Part shown: positions 9,322 through 16,307 of the stretch, one piece after another
Layout: each line of letters starts with the position of its first letter
Numbering within the stretch: the first letter of the stretch is position 1
Assembly: GCF_036567905.1 (NCBI RefSeq)
Contig: NZ_DATCTO010000012.1
Span: forward strand, 1 to 55,346
DNA length: 55,346 nucleotides
Direction of reading: 5' to 3'
Origin: Candidatus Binatus sp.
Lineage (GTDB): Bacteria > Desulfobacterota > Binatia > Binatales > Binataceae
Translations under genes and position numbers: made by a program
Notes under the pieces: generated by a model
What the model was told of the DNA's origin: nothing
Database searches by the model: none
What the model saw: the letters and a program-made list of their open reading frames with translations, nothing else

Positions 9322-9344
9322 GCGAAACCCACCGTGGGTTTCGC
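9322..9344. other. Short perfect hairpin downstream of the DUF1499 gene
   Basis: Arms GCGAAACCCA and TGGGTTTCGC are separated by CCG. There is no U-run after it, so it is a weak terminator candidate at best; it may protect a 3' end. Confidence 0.45.
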
Positions 9345-9488
9345 GCATCCTTGGGCAGGGGTGACCCCTGCACCCAGTGAACAGTGAAAAGAGAAGATGC
9401 GGGACTTCGTCCCTGTTAGAAGGGTGAGGCAGAACCATCATCGCAAGTCCTGTTCTTTTTGGTGTCTTTTTTCCTGTGTCGTCCACTC

Positions 9489-9815
9489 TTTGTGTCACCC
9501 TGAGCGGAGCCTGCGGAGTCGAAGGGCCCCGATCTTTTTCTTCGCCTCACCCTGACAGGGCGAGGCCGACGCGAGTCGTCGAGCGTCGGGTGCGGGTACT
9601 GATTCCAGGATGCCCTTCTCTGCGCGCCCTTTTTTTTGCGTCATCCCGAGCGAAGCCGAAGGATCTCGCGCGCGCCAGCGCGTGTCTGGCCGACGCCGGA
9701 CGCCGGGCATCCGTCGAGATTCTTCGCTACAGCAGCTTCCGCTCAGAATGACACGAGGGATCACGCACTTTCCTGTGTCATGCCGAGCGCAGCAACTGGC
9801 GCGCAAATTCCTAAA
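9489..9815. repeat. Dispersed palindromic repeat block, locus 1
   Basis: A composite element at 9640-9754 starts GTCATCCCGAGCGAAGC..CGAAGGATCTCG and ends with the inverted version CGAGATTCTTCG..GCTCAGAATGACAC, i.e. imperfect terminal inverted repeats of about 30 bases around a GC-rich middle. Partial ends lie at about 9495-9528 (CACCCTGAGCGGAGCCTGCGG) and 9776-9800. Bases 9693-9757 match the reverse complement of 37027-37091 at 60 of 65 positions. It is non-coding and resembles REP/MITE-type elements. Confidence 0.8.
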
Positions 9816-10170
9816 GATCCGCGTTTCACGACCGGGTTTTGGGGATGACCTAATTCAGCCTGACCCCGCCGGATTTGGCGTGCTATGCGTACGCTATGGT
9901 CAACCGCCAGGATGTCCCGTACCCGCCCGGCTCACCCGAAATCGGGCGACCCCTGCGTCTGGCAGAAATAGTTTTTGACGAAACAAAGCTAGCCATAGAG
10001 CGGAGCCGTCCCAGAACCACTACGAATGGTAGAAATTGCTCTTTCCGGCTCTTTTCGAATAGTCAGAATCGCGCCCGTCGCAGGCTGACGTGGAGAACGT
10101 CAGGACCCGGTTGAAGTACGAACGCCGCGAAATTAGCATCCCAATCGCGATCCGGAACCGGACGCGGGAA

Positions 10171-11307
10171 ATGAAGCGGCGTTACACGCGAGCCAATTCG
10201 AAGACCATCCGACCACGGGCTGCTCGCAAGGCGTCCGTGAAGACTCCCAAGCGCGCGACTCCGAGCAAGCGCGTCATTCTGATGGTTGGTACACGCAAGG
10301 GTGCGTTCATCTATTACGCCGACGCAACGCGCTCACGATGGCGCCTGGACGGGCCGCATCACCTCGGCGAAATAGTCAATCACGTCGTGCTCGATCCTCG
10401 TGACGGCAACACGATGCTGATGACGGCGCGCGCCGGACATCTTGGACCTACTATTTTCCGATCGACCGACCTGGCGCGCACGTGGAAAGAAGCAGCCCAG
10501 CCGCCGGCGTTCCCAAAGGCGGCGCCGGGCGAGAACGGATGCGCGGTCGAGTACACCTTCTGGCTCTCGCCGGCGCATCGCGATGAGCATGACACCTGGT
10601 ATGCGGGCACGTCGCCGCCGGCGCTGTTTCGCAGCGAAGATGGCGGAGTTACGTGGCGCGGCGTCGATGGCTACAACGACCATCCGATGTATTCCAAGTG
10701 GAATCCGCCCGGCGGGGGAACACCCGACGGACCGGTGCTGAGTTCGGTCAATGTGGACCCGCGCGATGCGGCGCACGTGTATATGGTCACCTCCGACGGC
10801 GGTGCGTTCGAAACTCACGACCGGGGACAGTCGTGGCGCTCGCTCAATCGAGGCGTCGAGGCGAACTTCCTGCCCGATCCATATCCGGAGTACGGACAGG
10901 ACGTGCATTGCATGTGCTTGCATCCGCGCAAGCCCGATCGCCTCTACCAGCAGAATCACTGCGGCACCTATCGGATCGATCGCCCCAGCGACCAGTGGGT
11001 GCGAATCGGCAACAACATGCCCCGGGCGATTGGCGACATCGGCTTCGGCATCGTGTTGCATCCGCGCGATCCGGATACGGCGTGGGTGTTCCCGATGGAC
11101 GGCACTACGGTATGGCCGCGGACCAGTCCCGGCGGGCGGCCGGCCGTGTACCGGACGAGCGACGCAGGCGCGACGTGGACCCGGCAGGATCGCGGGCTGC
11201 CGCGGCCGCTTTTGACAAGATGCACGCGACTGGGCCAAGCTGTGATCGTATGGCGATGCGGGAAGCTCAGATCGACGCGCTGGCGACTCATCTCGTGCAG
11301 GGGCTGA
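10171..11307 (+). CDS. BNR/sialidase-like beta-propeller protein, C-terminal end apparently eroded
   Basis: The product has repeated BNR-type Asp-box motifs: FRSTDLARTW, FRSEDGGVTW, ETHDRGQSW, YRTSDAGATW, each a turn of a beta-propeller. It resembles the predicted exo-alpha-sialidase-like or photosystem-stability-factor-like propellers of unknown substrate. The start at 10171 follows GCGGGAA; a frame-open ATG at 10090 and another at 10282 (MVGTRKGAF, the first conserved residues) are alternatives. After RQDRGLPR (about base 11205) the sequence stops resembling the family, which normally runs on for another blade, and the last 35 residues (LLTRCTRLGQAV..) look random. This tail also overlaps the start of the DUF507 gene at 11250. 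A deletion or frameshift near 11205 is likely, so the gene may be inactive. Confidence 0.65.
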   Translation: MKRRYTRANSKTIRPRAARKASVKTPKRATPSKRVILMVGTRKGAFIYYADATRSRWRLDGPHHLGEIVNHVVLDPRDGNTMLMTARAGHLGPTIFRSTDLARTWKEAAQPPAFPKAAPGENGCAVEYTFWLSPAHRDEHDTWYAGTSPPALFRSEDGGVTWRGVDGYNDHPMYSKWNPPGGGTPDGPVLSSVNVDPRDAAHVYMVTSDGGAFETHDRGQSWRSLNRGVEANFLPDPYPEYGQDVHCMCLHPRKPDRLYQQNHCGTYRIDRPSDQWVRIGNNMPRAIGDIGFGIVLHPRDPDTAWVFPMDGTTVWPRTSPGGRPAVYRTSDAGATWTRQDRGLPRPLLTRCTRLGQAVIVWRCGKLRSTRWRLISCRG

Positions 11308-11525
11308 TCGATCGCGGCCTGATCAAGCCCAAGGGCGAGATGAAGGACCTGGTCGCGTGCGTGGTCGAGCTGATGTCGGCGAATTTCGAGACCGAAGCGC
11401 AGATCGACGAAGAGGCCGACAAGATGGCGGAGGCGGAGGCGCGCCGCGATACGCGCCTGGACGTCACCCGGCTGCGCAATTTGATTCGCCAGCGCTTGGC
11501 CGAGAAAAAGAACTTCACGCTCTAG
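11250..11525 (+). CDS. DUF507 family protein, first of a tandem pair
   Basis: The product (MAMREAQIDALATHLVQ.. to ..RQRLAEKKNFTL, 91 residues) is entirely helical and matches the DUF507 pattern, with VTRLRNLIRQRLAEKK at the C-terminus. ATG 11256 is an equally good start. The frame is open far upstream, but that part is out of frame with the propeller gene and meaningless. DUF507 proteins often occur as tandem pairs in Desulfobacterota-like genomes; their function is unknown. The second copy follows after 27 bases. Confidence 0.8.
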   Translation: MAMREAQIDALATHLVQGLIDRGLIKPKGEMKDLVACVVELMSANFETEAQIDEEADKMAEAEARRDTRLDVTRLRNLIRQRLAEKKNFTL

Positions 11526-11552
11526 CCGGCATGCTCGCACAGTAAAGTCTTC

Positions 11553-11837
11553 ATGAAGCTCACCGAAGCACGAGTGCTGTTCCTGGCGCGCGAGTCACTG
11601 GCAAAATTGCGCGACGAGGGCTTGGCCGAGATCGCGAACTTTCCGCTCGCGCTTCGCCAGGCGCGCGAAATCGTCGCGCAGTTCAACGAGCAGGGCGACG
11701 AGATCGATGCTGCAGTGCGGCGCAAGATCAAGTCGATCAAACGCGGCATCGTCGAGGGTTCCAACGAATGGACCATCCTCTACAAGCGCTACCGCGACGA
11801 AGAGATGCGCAAGAAGGGCCCCCAGCGGCAGGGGTGA
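11553..11837 (+). CDS. DUF507 family protein, second of a tandem pair
   Basis: The 94-residue helical product (MKLTEARVLFLARESL.., then ALRQAREIVAQFNEQGDEID and AVRRKIKSIKRGIVEGSNEWTILYKRYRDEE) resembles the longer-spaced DUF507 members. It would be co-transcribed and may pair with the upstream DUF507 protein. The C-terminal tail KKGPQRQG is encoded by a sequence that forms a GCAGGGG-TGA-CCCCTGC hairpin whose loop is the TGA stop codon (11835-11837). The same 17-base hairpin occurs, non-coding, at 9355-9371. Confidence 0.8.
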   Translation: MKLTEARVLFLARESLAKLRDEGLAEIANFPLALRQAREIVAQFNEQGDEIDAAVRRKIKSIKRGIVEGSNEWTILYKRYRDEEMRKKGPQRQG

Positions 11838-11865
11838 CCCCTGCGTACCGCGTCGGGTCGGCGGT

Positions 11866-11874
11866 TGATACAAT
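11866..11874 (+). promoter_or_regulatory. Extended -10 promoter placing the cyaY start at a leaderless transcript
   Basis: TGATACAAT is an extended -10 element (TGN plus TACAAT at 11869-11874). The cyaY ATG begins seven bases after it, just where transcription should start, and no Shine-Dalgarno fits in between. This suggests a leaderless mRNA. Confidence 0.5.
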
Positions 11875-11880
11875 CGGGGC

Positions 11881-12201
11881 ATGGACGATAACGAATTTCG
11901 CGAGCGGTCCGATACCGCCTTGACCAAAGTCGCGAAATGGCTCGAGGACCTCGACCCGGACGAAGTCGATTACACCACCGCCGACGGCGTCGTGACGATT
12001 GAGTTCGCGGGCGGCGCGAAGTTTATTCTGTCGAGGCAATCGCAGATGAAGCAGATGTGGCTCGCCGCCGGCTCGCATGGATTCCATTACAGTTGGGACG
12101 CGGCTGGCGGTCTGTGGCTCGACGACAAGGACGGCCACCAGTTGTTTCCGCGTCTGGCAGAGGCGATATCCGAGCAGCTCGGGCATCCGGTGGAGTTCTG
12201 A
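11881..12201 (+). CDS. cyaY: Frataxin-like iron-binding protein CyaY
   Basis: The 106-residue product has the frataxin layout: an acidic N-terminal helix (DNEFRERSDTALTKVAKWLEDLD), the VDYTTADGVVTIEF strands, then FILSRQSQMKQMWLAAGSHGFHYSWD and GLWLDDKDG, with the diagnostic W-LAA..GFHY..W-DD-G signature. CyaY binds iron and modulates Fe-S cluster assembly on IscU/IscS in the cytoplasm; no isc gene is in this window. It stands alone between the DUF507 pair and a repeat fragment, with its own extended -10 promoter. Frataxin is best known from gamma-proteobacteria and mitochondria, so its presence here is of phylogenetic interest. Confidence 0.9.
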   Translation: MDDNEFRERSDTALTKVAKWLEDLDPDEVDYTTADGVVTIEFAGGAKFILSRQSQMKQMWLAAGSHGFHYSWDAAGGLWLDDKDGHQLFPRLAEAISEQLGHPVEF

Positions 12202-12229
12202 ATTTCCGTCGCCAGGGCGGGGAAAAAGA

Positions 12230-12274
12230 TCCGGGGTCGCTCGGCTTCGCAGACTCCGCTCGGGATGACACAAA
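12230..12274. repeat. Dispersed palindromic repeat fragment, locus 2
   Basis: CCGGGGTCGCTCGGCTTCGC..CTCGGGATGACACAAAA matches the third unit of locus 3 (about 37130-37164) apart from a nine-base insertion (AGACTCCGC). It is one end of the same family as the block at 9640-9754. Confidence 0.7.
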
Positions 12275-12340
12275 AAAGTCGATGCGGCGGCTACACCCTC
12301 ACCTGACCTCTCCCTTAAGATAGCGGGCGAGGTACCAGCG

Positions 12341-13378
12341 GTGGCGAATGGAGCAAAAATCCGGGGTGCGATCTCGGGATTTGGCGAGGTCGCCGCGCGG
12401 GCGCATCTCCCCGGATGGCGCACGCGCGAAAATATCGCTATCGGCGCGATCCACGATCCAATCTCGGAGCGCCGCCATGAGGCGATTCGGCTAATCAAGA
12501 ATGTTCGGGTGTACGACGACCTCGAGTTGATGCTCGACGGCGAGGCGCCCGACTTTGTCGATGTCGCCAGCCCCCCGGGGATGCATCATGAGGCCGCGCG
12601 CGCGGCGCTTAGAGCGGGCGCGCACGTGCTGGTCGAAAAGCCGCTGGCGCTCACGCTGGCCGGCTTCGACGAACTCGCCGCGATTGCCGCGGAAAAACGG
12701 CGCGTGCTGATGTGCGTGCACAATTGGAAATACGCGCCTGCCTATGAGGCCGCGCGCCGGGCGGTCGAAGCAGGGCGGCTTGGCGAGATTCGTTTCATGT
12801 CGATCGACCGGCTGCGCACAGAGCCTGCGGGCGCCGGCGCAAGCGGCGGCAGGTGGCGCGCGTCGTCGGCCTCAGGCGGAGGGATTCTGATCGATCACGG
12901 ATGGCACGTCTTCTACCTGATGTATTGGATGCTCGGCGGCGAGTCGCCGGTGTCGATTTCGGCGCGGCTTGAATCGCCGGCGGGCCTGGAGGTTGACGAC
13001 CTGGCCGACGTGCGAGTTCGGTTCGGGGCGGGGCGTGTGGCGCGTGCGCATCTGTCGTGGCGCGCGCCGGTGCGCAGAACTTCGGCGCTTATCTATGGAG
13101 AGCGCGCGAGCATCGAGATCGAGGGGGATCGGGTGCGCCTGACTGATCGGTCGGGCAACGCTGAAGACCTATCGGTGGCTGACATTCCCGACGATTCGTA
13201 CCATTCGGCGTGGTTCGGCGCCGTCGCGGAAGAGTTCGAGCAAGCTGTCTCCGAAGGAGGCAATTCGTCCATTGCTGTTGCAAGGCGCAATTTGGCCGAG
13301 GCACGCGCCGCATTGGCGCTAATCGATGCAGCGCGAAGATCAGCCGTGAACCACGGCGTCGAGATAAATATCCCGTAA
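12341..13378 (+). CDS. Gfo/Idh/MocA family NAD(P)-dependent oxidoreductase
   Basis: The N-terminal Rossmann fold shows RGAISGFGEVAARAHLPGW (about 8-26) and the family's EKP motif at 99-101 in HVLVEKPLAL; the C-terminal half is the alpha/beta domain with GGILIDHGWHVFYLMYWMLGG holding the conserved GG..DHG..H substrate-side residues. Members oxidise or reduce sugars, inositols or related compounds; the substrate is not predictable. The start is GTG. It appears to be a single-gene unit ended by a strong hairpin at 13392-13424. No sugar gene is adjacent. Confidence 0.85.
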   Translation: MANGAKIRGAISGFGEVAARAHLPGWRTRENIAIGAIHDPISERRHEAIRLIKNVRVYDDLELMLDGEAPDFVDVASPPGMHHEAARAALRAGAHVLVEKPLALTLAGFDELAAIAAEKRRVLMCVHNWKYAPAYEAARRAVEAGRLGEIRFMSIDRLRTEPAGAGASGGRWRASSASGGGILIDHGWHVFYLMYWMLGGESPVSISARLESPAGLEVDDLADVRVRFGAGRVARAHLSWRAPVRRTSALIYGERASIEIEGDRVRLTDRSGNAEDLSVADIPDDSYHSAWFGAVAEEFEQAVSEGGNSSIAVARRNLAEARAALALIDAARRSAVNHGVEINIP

Positions 13379-13391
13379 AATCGGGTATTTA

Positions 13392-13424
13392 GAGCGAAAT
13401 GTCTCCCCGGGGACATTTTCGCTC
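13392..13424. terminator. Hairpin after the Gfo/Idh/MocA gene, probable terminator
   Basis: Arms GAGCGAAATGT..CCCC and GGGG..ACATTTTCGCTC pair over about 15 bases with a two-base and a one-base bulge. It lies 13 bases past the stop. There is no U-run, so termination is inferred from stem strength only. Confidence 0.45.
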
Positions 13425-13457
13425 GAACTGATCGCCTGACCGCTCGGACTGTCACTC

Positions 13458-13485
13458 TTGACTTTCGGGAACGCGACGGTAAAGT
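13458..13485 (+). promoter_or_regulatory. Promoter of the TetR regulator gene
   Basis: TTGACT at 13458-13463, a 16-base spacer and TAAAGT at 13480-13485. Start of transcription would be near 13492, at the first base of the operator-like site. Confidence 0.55.
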
Positions 13486-13491
13486 TGCCAT

Positions 13492-13506
13492 TGACCGAAA
13501 GGTTAG
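13492..13506 (+). promoter_or_regulatory. Candidate TetR operator, copy 2
   Basis: TGACCGAAAGGTTAG sits six bases after the proposed -10 and 24 bases before the TetR start codon. It is identical to the site at 6346-6360 at 13 of 15 positions, and its placement relative to the -10 is the same. This would give autorepression. Confidence 0.6.
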
Positions 13507-13530
13507 CCGCATTACCGAGCCGGGAGGATT

Positions 13531-14196
13531 ATGGGCGCACCGCAGGCCAAACAACTAGACTCATCCGAGGCGCGCACGCAGTCGCAGGATTCGCGAGACG
13601 AGATTCTGAAGGCGGCGATGCAGCTCTTTGCCAATCGCGGATTCCATGAGACGTCGATGTCGGAAGTGGCGCGCGAGGCGCGGGTCAGCAAGGCGCTGAT
13701 TTTCTGGCATTTCAAGACCAAGGAAGAGCTGTTCGTGGCGGTGCTGAACCGGCTGCTGGAGCCGTATTTCATCGATTTTGCGGAAGAAGCGGCGATGGAC
13801 GAGCGGGCGCAGATTGAGAAGCTGGTCGAGGCCTACCTGTTGTTCGTGCGCGACAACGCGAGCTCGGTGCGTTTCTTCCTGGCGCAGATGCTCCACGACC
13901 AGCGGCTGTCCGAGAATCTCAACGGCCAGGTGCTCAAGCTGTATAGCGGATATCGCGCGATGCTGGTGGAGCTGATCGCGCGCGCGCAGCAAAAGGGCAT
14001 CTGCACGGCGCGGCCGGCGCCCGAATCGGCGGCGGCGTTTCTGCTCTCGGCGCTGAACGGATTGCTGATCGAATACTTGTTCATGGGCGCAAACGCCGTC
14101 GATCCGGAAGGGGCGGTGGCGATGGTCGGCGAATGGCTGTTCGGGGGCTTGCCGGGGGCATCTTCATCGGAGGATGGCGGCACGCCGGGCGCCTGA
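13531..14196 (+). CDS. TetR/AcrR family transcriptional regulator, probable regulator of the hopanoid operon
   Basis: Residues about 18-65 form the TetR DNA-binding domain: SRDEILKAAMQLFANRGFHETSMSEVAREARVSKALIFWHFKTKEELF, with the helix-turn-helix centred on EVAREARVSKALIFWHF. The remaining 150 residues are the helical ligand-binding and dimerisation domain, which is family-variable. TetR proteins usually repress and are released by a small hydrophobic ligand; a lipid or isoprenoid is plausible here but unproven. The start is supported by GGGAGG at 13522-13527. hpnH begins 48 bases after its stop in the same direction, so the regulator may be the first gene of the hopanoid operon, and a candidate operator overlaps its own transcription start. 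Confidence 0.9.
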   Translation: MGAPQAKQLDSSEARTQSQDSRDEILKAAMQLFANRGFHETSMSEVAREARVSKALIFWHFKTKEELFVAVLNRLLEPYFIDFAEEAAMDERAQIEKLVEAYLLFVRDNASSVRFFLAQMLHDQRLSENLNGQVLKLYSGYRAMLVELIARAQQKGICTARPAPESAAAFLLSALNGLLIEYLFMGANAVDPEGAVAMVGEWLFGGLPGASSSEDGGTPGA

Positions 14197-14244
14197 ATTT
14201 TTCACTTTTTTCACTTTGTTCAAAATCCAGGAGAACGCGCCAGC

Positions 14245-15249
14245 ATGCGAATCCCGCTAAGACAGATGATCGATCTGGGCCGCTACATGCGCGCGAAGAA
14301 GCGGTCGGGGGAGAAGTATTTTCCGTTGGTGCTGATGCTCGAGCCGCTGCATGCGTGCAACCTTGCCTGCATCGGATGCGGGCGAATCGTCGAGTACAAG
14401 GACACGATTCGCGACATGATGCCGCTGGACGAGGCGCTGCATTCGGCCGAGGAAGCGGGCGCGCCGATCGTGTCGATCTGCGGCGGCGAGCCGCTCATGT
14501 ACAAGCATATCGTGCCGCTGACCGAGCGATTGATTGAGGATCAGAAGCGTCACGTCATGATCTGCACCAACGCGGTCCTGCTGGACCGATTCGTCAAGCA
14601 GGTGGCGCCGAGTCCGTACCTGAGCTTCAACCTGCATCTGGACGGGATGCGCGAAACCAACGATCGCGTGACCGACCGGCCGGGGCATTTCGACACCGTC
14701 GTGAAGATGATCAAGATGCTCAAGCAGAATGGCTACCGGGTGCAGACCAACACGACGGTGTTCCGCGAGACCAGCGGTGAAGAACTCGAAGGGATGGTCA
14801 AGTACCTGACGAGCCTGGGCGTCGATGGGATGCTGCTGAGCCCCGGCTATCACTACCAGGTGCTGAACAACGACGGCGAGTATCTGCGCAAAGAGGATAT
14901 GCCGGCCAAGTTCCTCAAAGTCCGCGACATGGCCAACGACTACAAGATCGTCAATACGCCGATATACCTGGACTACCTGGTCGGCAAACGCGACCTGCAG
15001 TGCAGTCCGTGGACGACGGTGACGCGCAATCCGCGAGGATGGAAGGGGCCCTGCTACCTGATAACCAACGGGCACTACAAGACGTTCAACGAAATGCATG
15101 CGGCGACGGACTGGGAATACTACCGAACCAAGCAGGATTTCCGCTGCCGCGACTGCAAGCTGCATTCGGGATTCGAAGGCACGGTGGCGCTTGATTTCGG
15201 CAAGAATCTCAAAGACTCGTGGCGGATGGTGCGGCATTACGTGGCGTGA
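14245..15249 (+). CDS. hpnH: Adenosyl-hopene transferase HpnH (radical SAM)
   Basis: HpnH joins a 5'-deoxyadenosyl radical to diploptene to make adenosylhopane, the first step of the C35 hopanoid side chain. The sequence opens MRIPLRQMIDLGRYMRAKKR, typical of the family, then LMLEPLHACNLACIGCGRI with cluster cysteines C38, C42 and C45, the GGEPL motif (SICGGEPLMYKH), and a C-terminal cysteine cluster region (CSPW, CYL, CRDCKLHSGFE). Length of 334 matches known HpnH. The start has GGAGAA 12 bases upstream. A T-rich tract TTTTTCACTTTTTTCACTTT precedes it. It is the first biosynthetic gene of the operon behind the TetR gene. Confidence 0.95.
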   Translation: MRIPLRQMIDLGRYMRAKKRSGEKYFPLVLMLEPLHACNLACIGCGRIVEYKDTIRDMMPLDEALHSAEEAGAPIVSICGGEPLMYKHIVPLTERLIEDQKRHVMICTNAVLLDRFVKQVAPSPYLSFNLHLDGMRETNDRVTDRPGHFDTVVKMIKMLKQNGYRVQTNTTVFRETSGEELEGMVKYLTSLGVDGMLLSPGYHYQVLNNDGEYLRKEDMPAKFLKVRDMANDYKIVNTPIYLDYLVGKRDLQCSPWTTVTRNPRGWKGPCYLITNGHYKTFNEMHAATDWEYYRTKQDFRCRDCKLHSGFEGTVALDFGKNLKDSWRMVRHYVA

Positions 15250-15416
15250 GGGATTGCTTGCGCTGTCGAAGCACAGAGCGCTCGCGCGCAGTTGACCAAT
15301 CACCCTTGCCAAGCGGGAGGGGGAGCGATCGCGTGGGGAAAAATTCCGGTCGGTCTTTCAGCGCCGCGGTCGAGCCGGCGTCAGCGCCGCCGGCATCGGA
15401 GCAAGAGAAGCGAGAC

Positions 15417-16307
15417 GTGTTTGACTTGCACAGCTATTTAAAGGAGCGCGCGCAAATTATCGAGCGAGCGCTCGCTCAAAGCGTCGAGGAACCCGCGGGT
15501 GCGGCGGCGCGCTTGCATGAGGCGATGCGCTACTCGCTGCTGGCGGGCGGCAAGCGGCTGCGGCCGGTGCTGGTGCTGGCGTCGTGCGAGGCGGTCGGAG
15601 GGAAAGCCGAGGCGGCGATGGGACTGGCGTGCGCGGTCGAGATGATTCACACCTACTCGCTGATTCACGACGACCTGCCGTGCATGGACGATGACGATAT
15701 GCGCCGCGGGCGTCCGACCAATCACAAGGTCTATGGCGAAGCGATCGCGACGCTGGCGGGCGACGCGCTGCTGACGGACGCATTCAAGGTGCTCGCGCGC
15801 TCGGCGCACAACAGCGCGCCGCCGGCACTCGTGCTGGAAACGATCGCGGAGCTCGCCGGCGCGGCGGGATCGGCCGGGATGGTCGCGGGGCAGGTGATCG
15901 ATCTGCTCGGCGAGGGCAAGTCGAAGACGGTCGAGGAGCTCGAGGAACTGCACGGCAAGAAAACCGGGGCGCTGTTCCTGGCGTCGGTTCGCGGCGGTGC
16001 GCGCCTGGGCGGCGCGAGCGAGGCGCAAATCGAATCGCTCGACGCATACGCGCGCGCGCTTGGGCTGGCGTTCCAGGTCGTCGATGACCTGTTGGATATT
16101 CAAGGCACGCCCGAGCAGATGGGCAAACGCACGCAAAAGGACGTCGCGCGCGGCAAGGCGACCTATCCCGCGATATTGGGAATCCAGCGCTCGCTCGATT
16201 TGGCGCGCGAGCTCGAAACGCGAGCGCATCGCGCAATTGCCGGTTTCGGGGATAGCGCCGACGCGCTGCGCCACATTGCAACCTTCGTCGTGGAGCGAAA
16301 GCTGTGA
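15417..16307 (+). CDS. ispA: Short-chain polyprenyl diphosphate synthase (farnesyl diphosphate synthase type)
   Basis: The enzyme condenses IPP with DMAPP/GPP to give FPP, precursor for squalene. Counting from GTG 15417, GGKRLRP lies at 44-50, the first Asp-rich motif DDLPCMDDDD at 85-94 (the DDxxxxD form of bacterial IspA), and the second DDLLD at 223-227. Residues just before the first motif (HTYSLIHDD) carry an aromatic at position -5, as in FPP-length enzymes. The reading frame is open back to an ATG at 15219 inside hpnH, but residues before 15417 do not look like the family; GTG 15417 gives the normal 296-residue length. The stop overlaps the next start by four bases. Location in the hopanoid operon indicates a dedicated FPP supply. 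Confidence 0.9.
   Translation: MFDLHSYLKERAQIIERALAQSVEEPAGAAARLHEAMRYSLLAGGKRLRPVLVLASCEAVGGKAEAAMGLACAVEMIHTYSLIHDDLPCMDDDDMRRGRPTNHKVYGEAIATLAGDALLTDAFKVLARSAHNSAPPALVLETIAELAGAAGSAGMVAGQVIDLLGEGKSKTVEELEELHGKKTGALFLASVRGGARLGGASEAQIESLDAYARALGLAFQVVDDLLDIQGTPEQMGKRTQKDVARGKATYPAILGIQRSLDLARELETRAHRAIAGFGDSADALRHIATFVVERKL

Larger units (their letters stand above)
9274..10170. other. Non-coding 0.9 kb gap with hairpins and a dispersed repeat
   Basis: No convincing gene lies here; short open frames run through repeat sequence and have no recognisable protein. It holds a hairpin at 9322-9344 (ten-base arms GCGAAACCCA), a GCAGGGG-TGA-CCCCTGC hairpin at 9355-9371 that recurs at 11828-11844, and the repeat block at 9489-9815. 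The last 250 bases before 10171 look featureless. Confidence 0.6.

Noticed and set aside
9610..9978. Short open frames in the 9.3-10.1 kb gap
   Set aside because: They run through the dispersed repeat, and similar peptide strings arise at the other repeat loci; no ribosome-binding site or domain.
10653..11249. Upstream extension of the DUF507 frame across the propeller gene
   Set aside because: The translation upstream of 11250 is Arg-rich nonsense in a different frame from the propeller; DUF507 similarity begins at MAMREAQ.
14669..14683. TGACCGACCGGCCGG inside hpnH
   Set aside because: It resembles the candidate operator but lies in coding sequence far from any promoter and differs in the 3' TTAG part.
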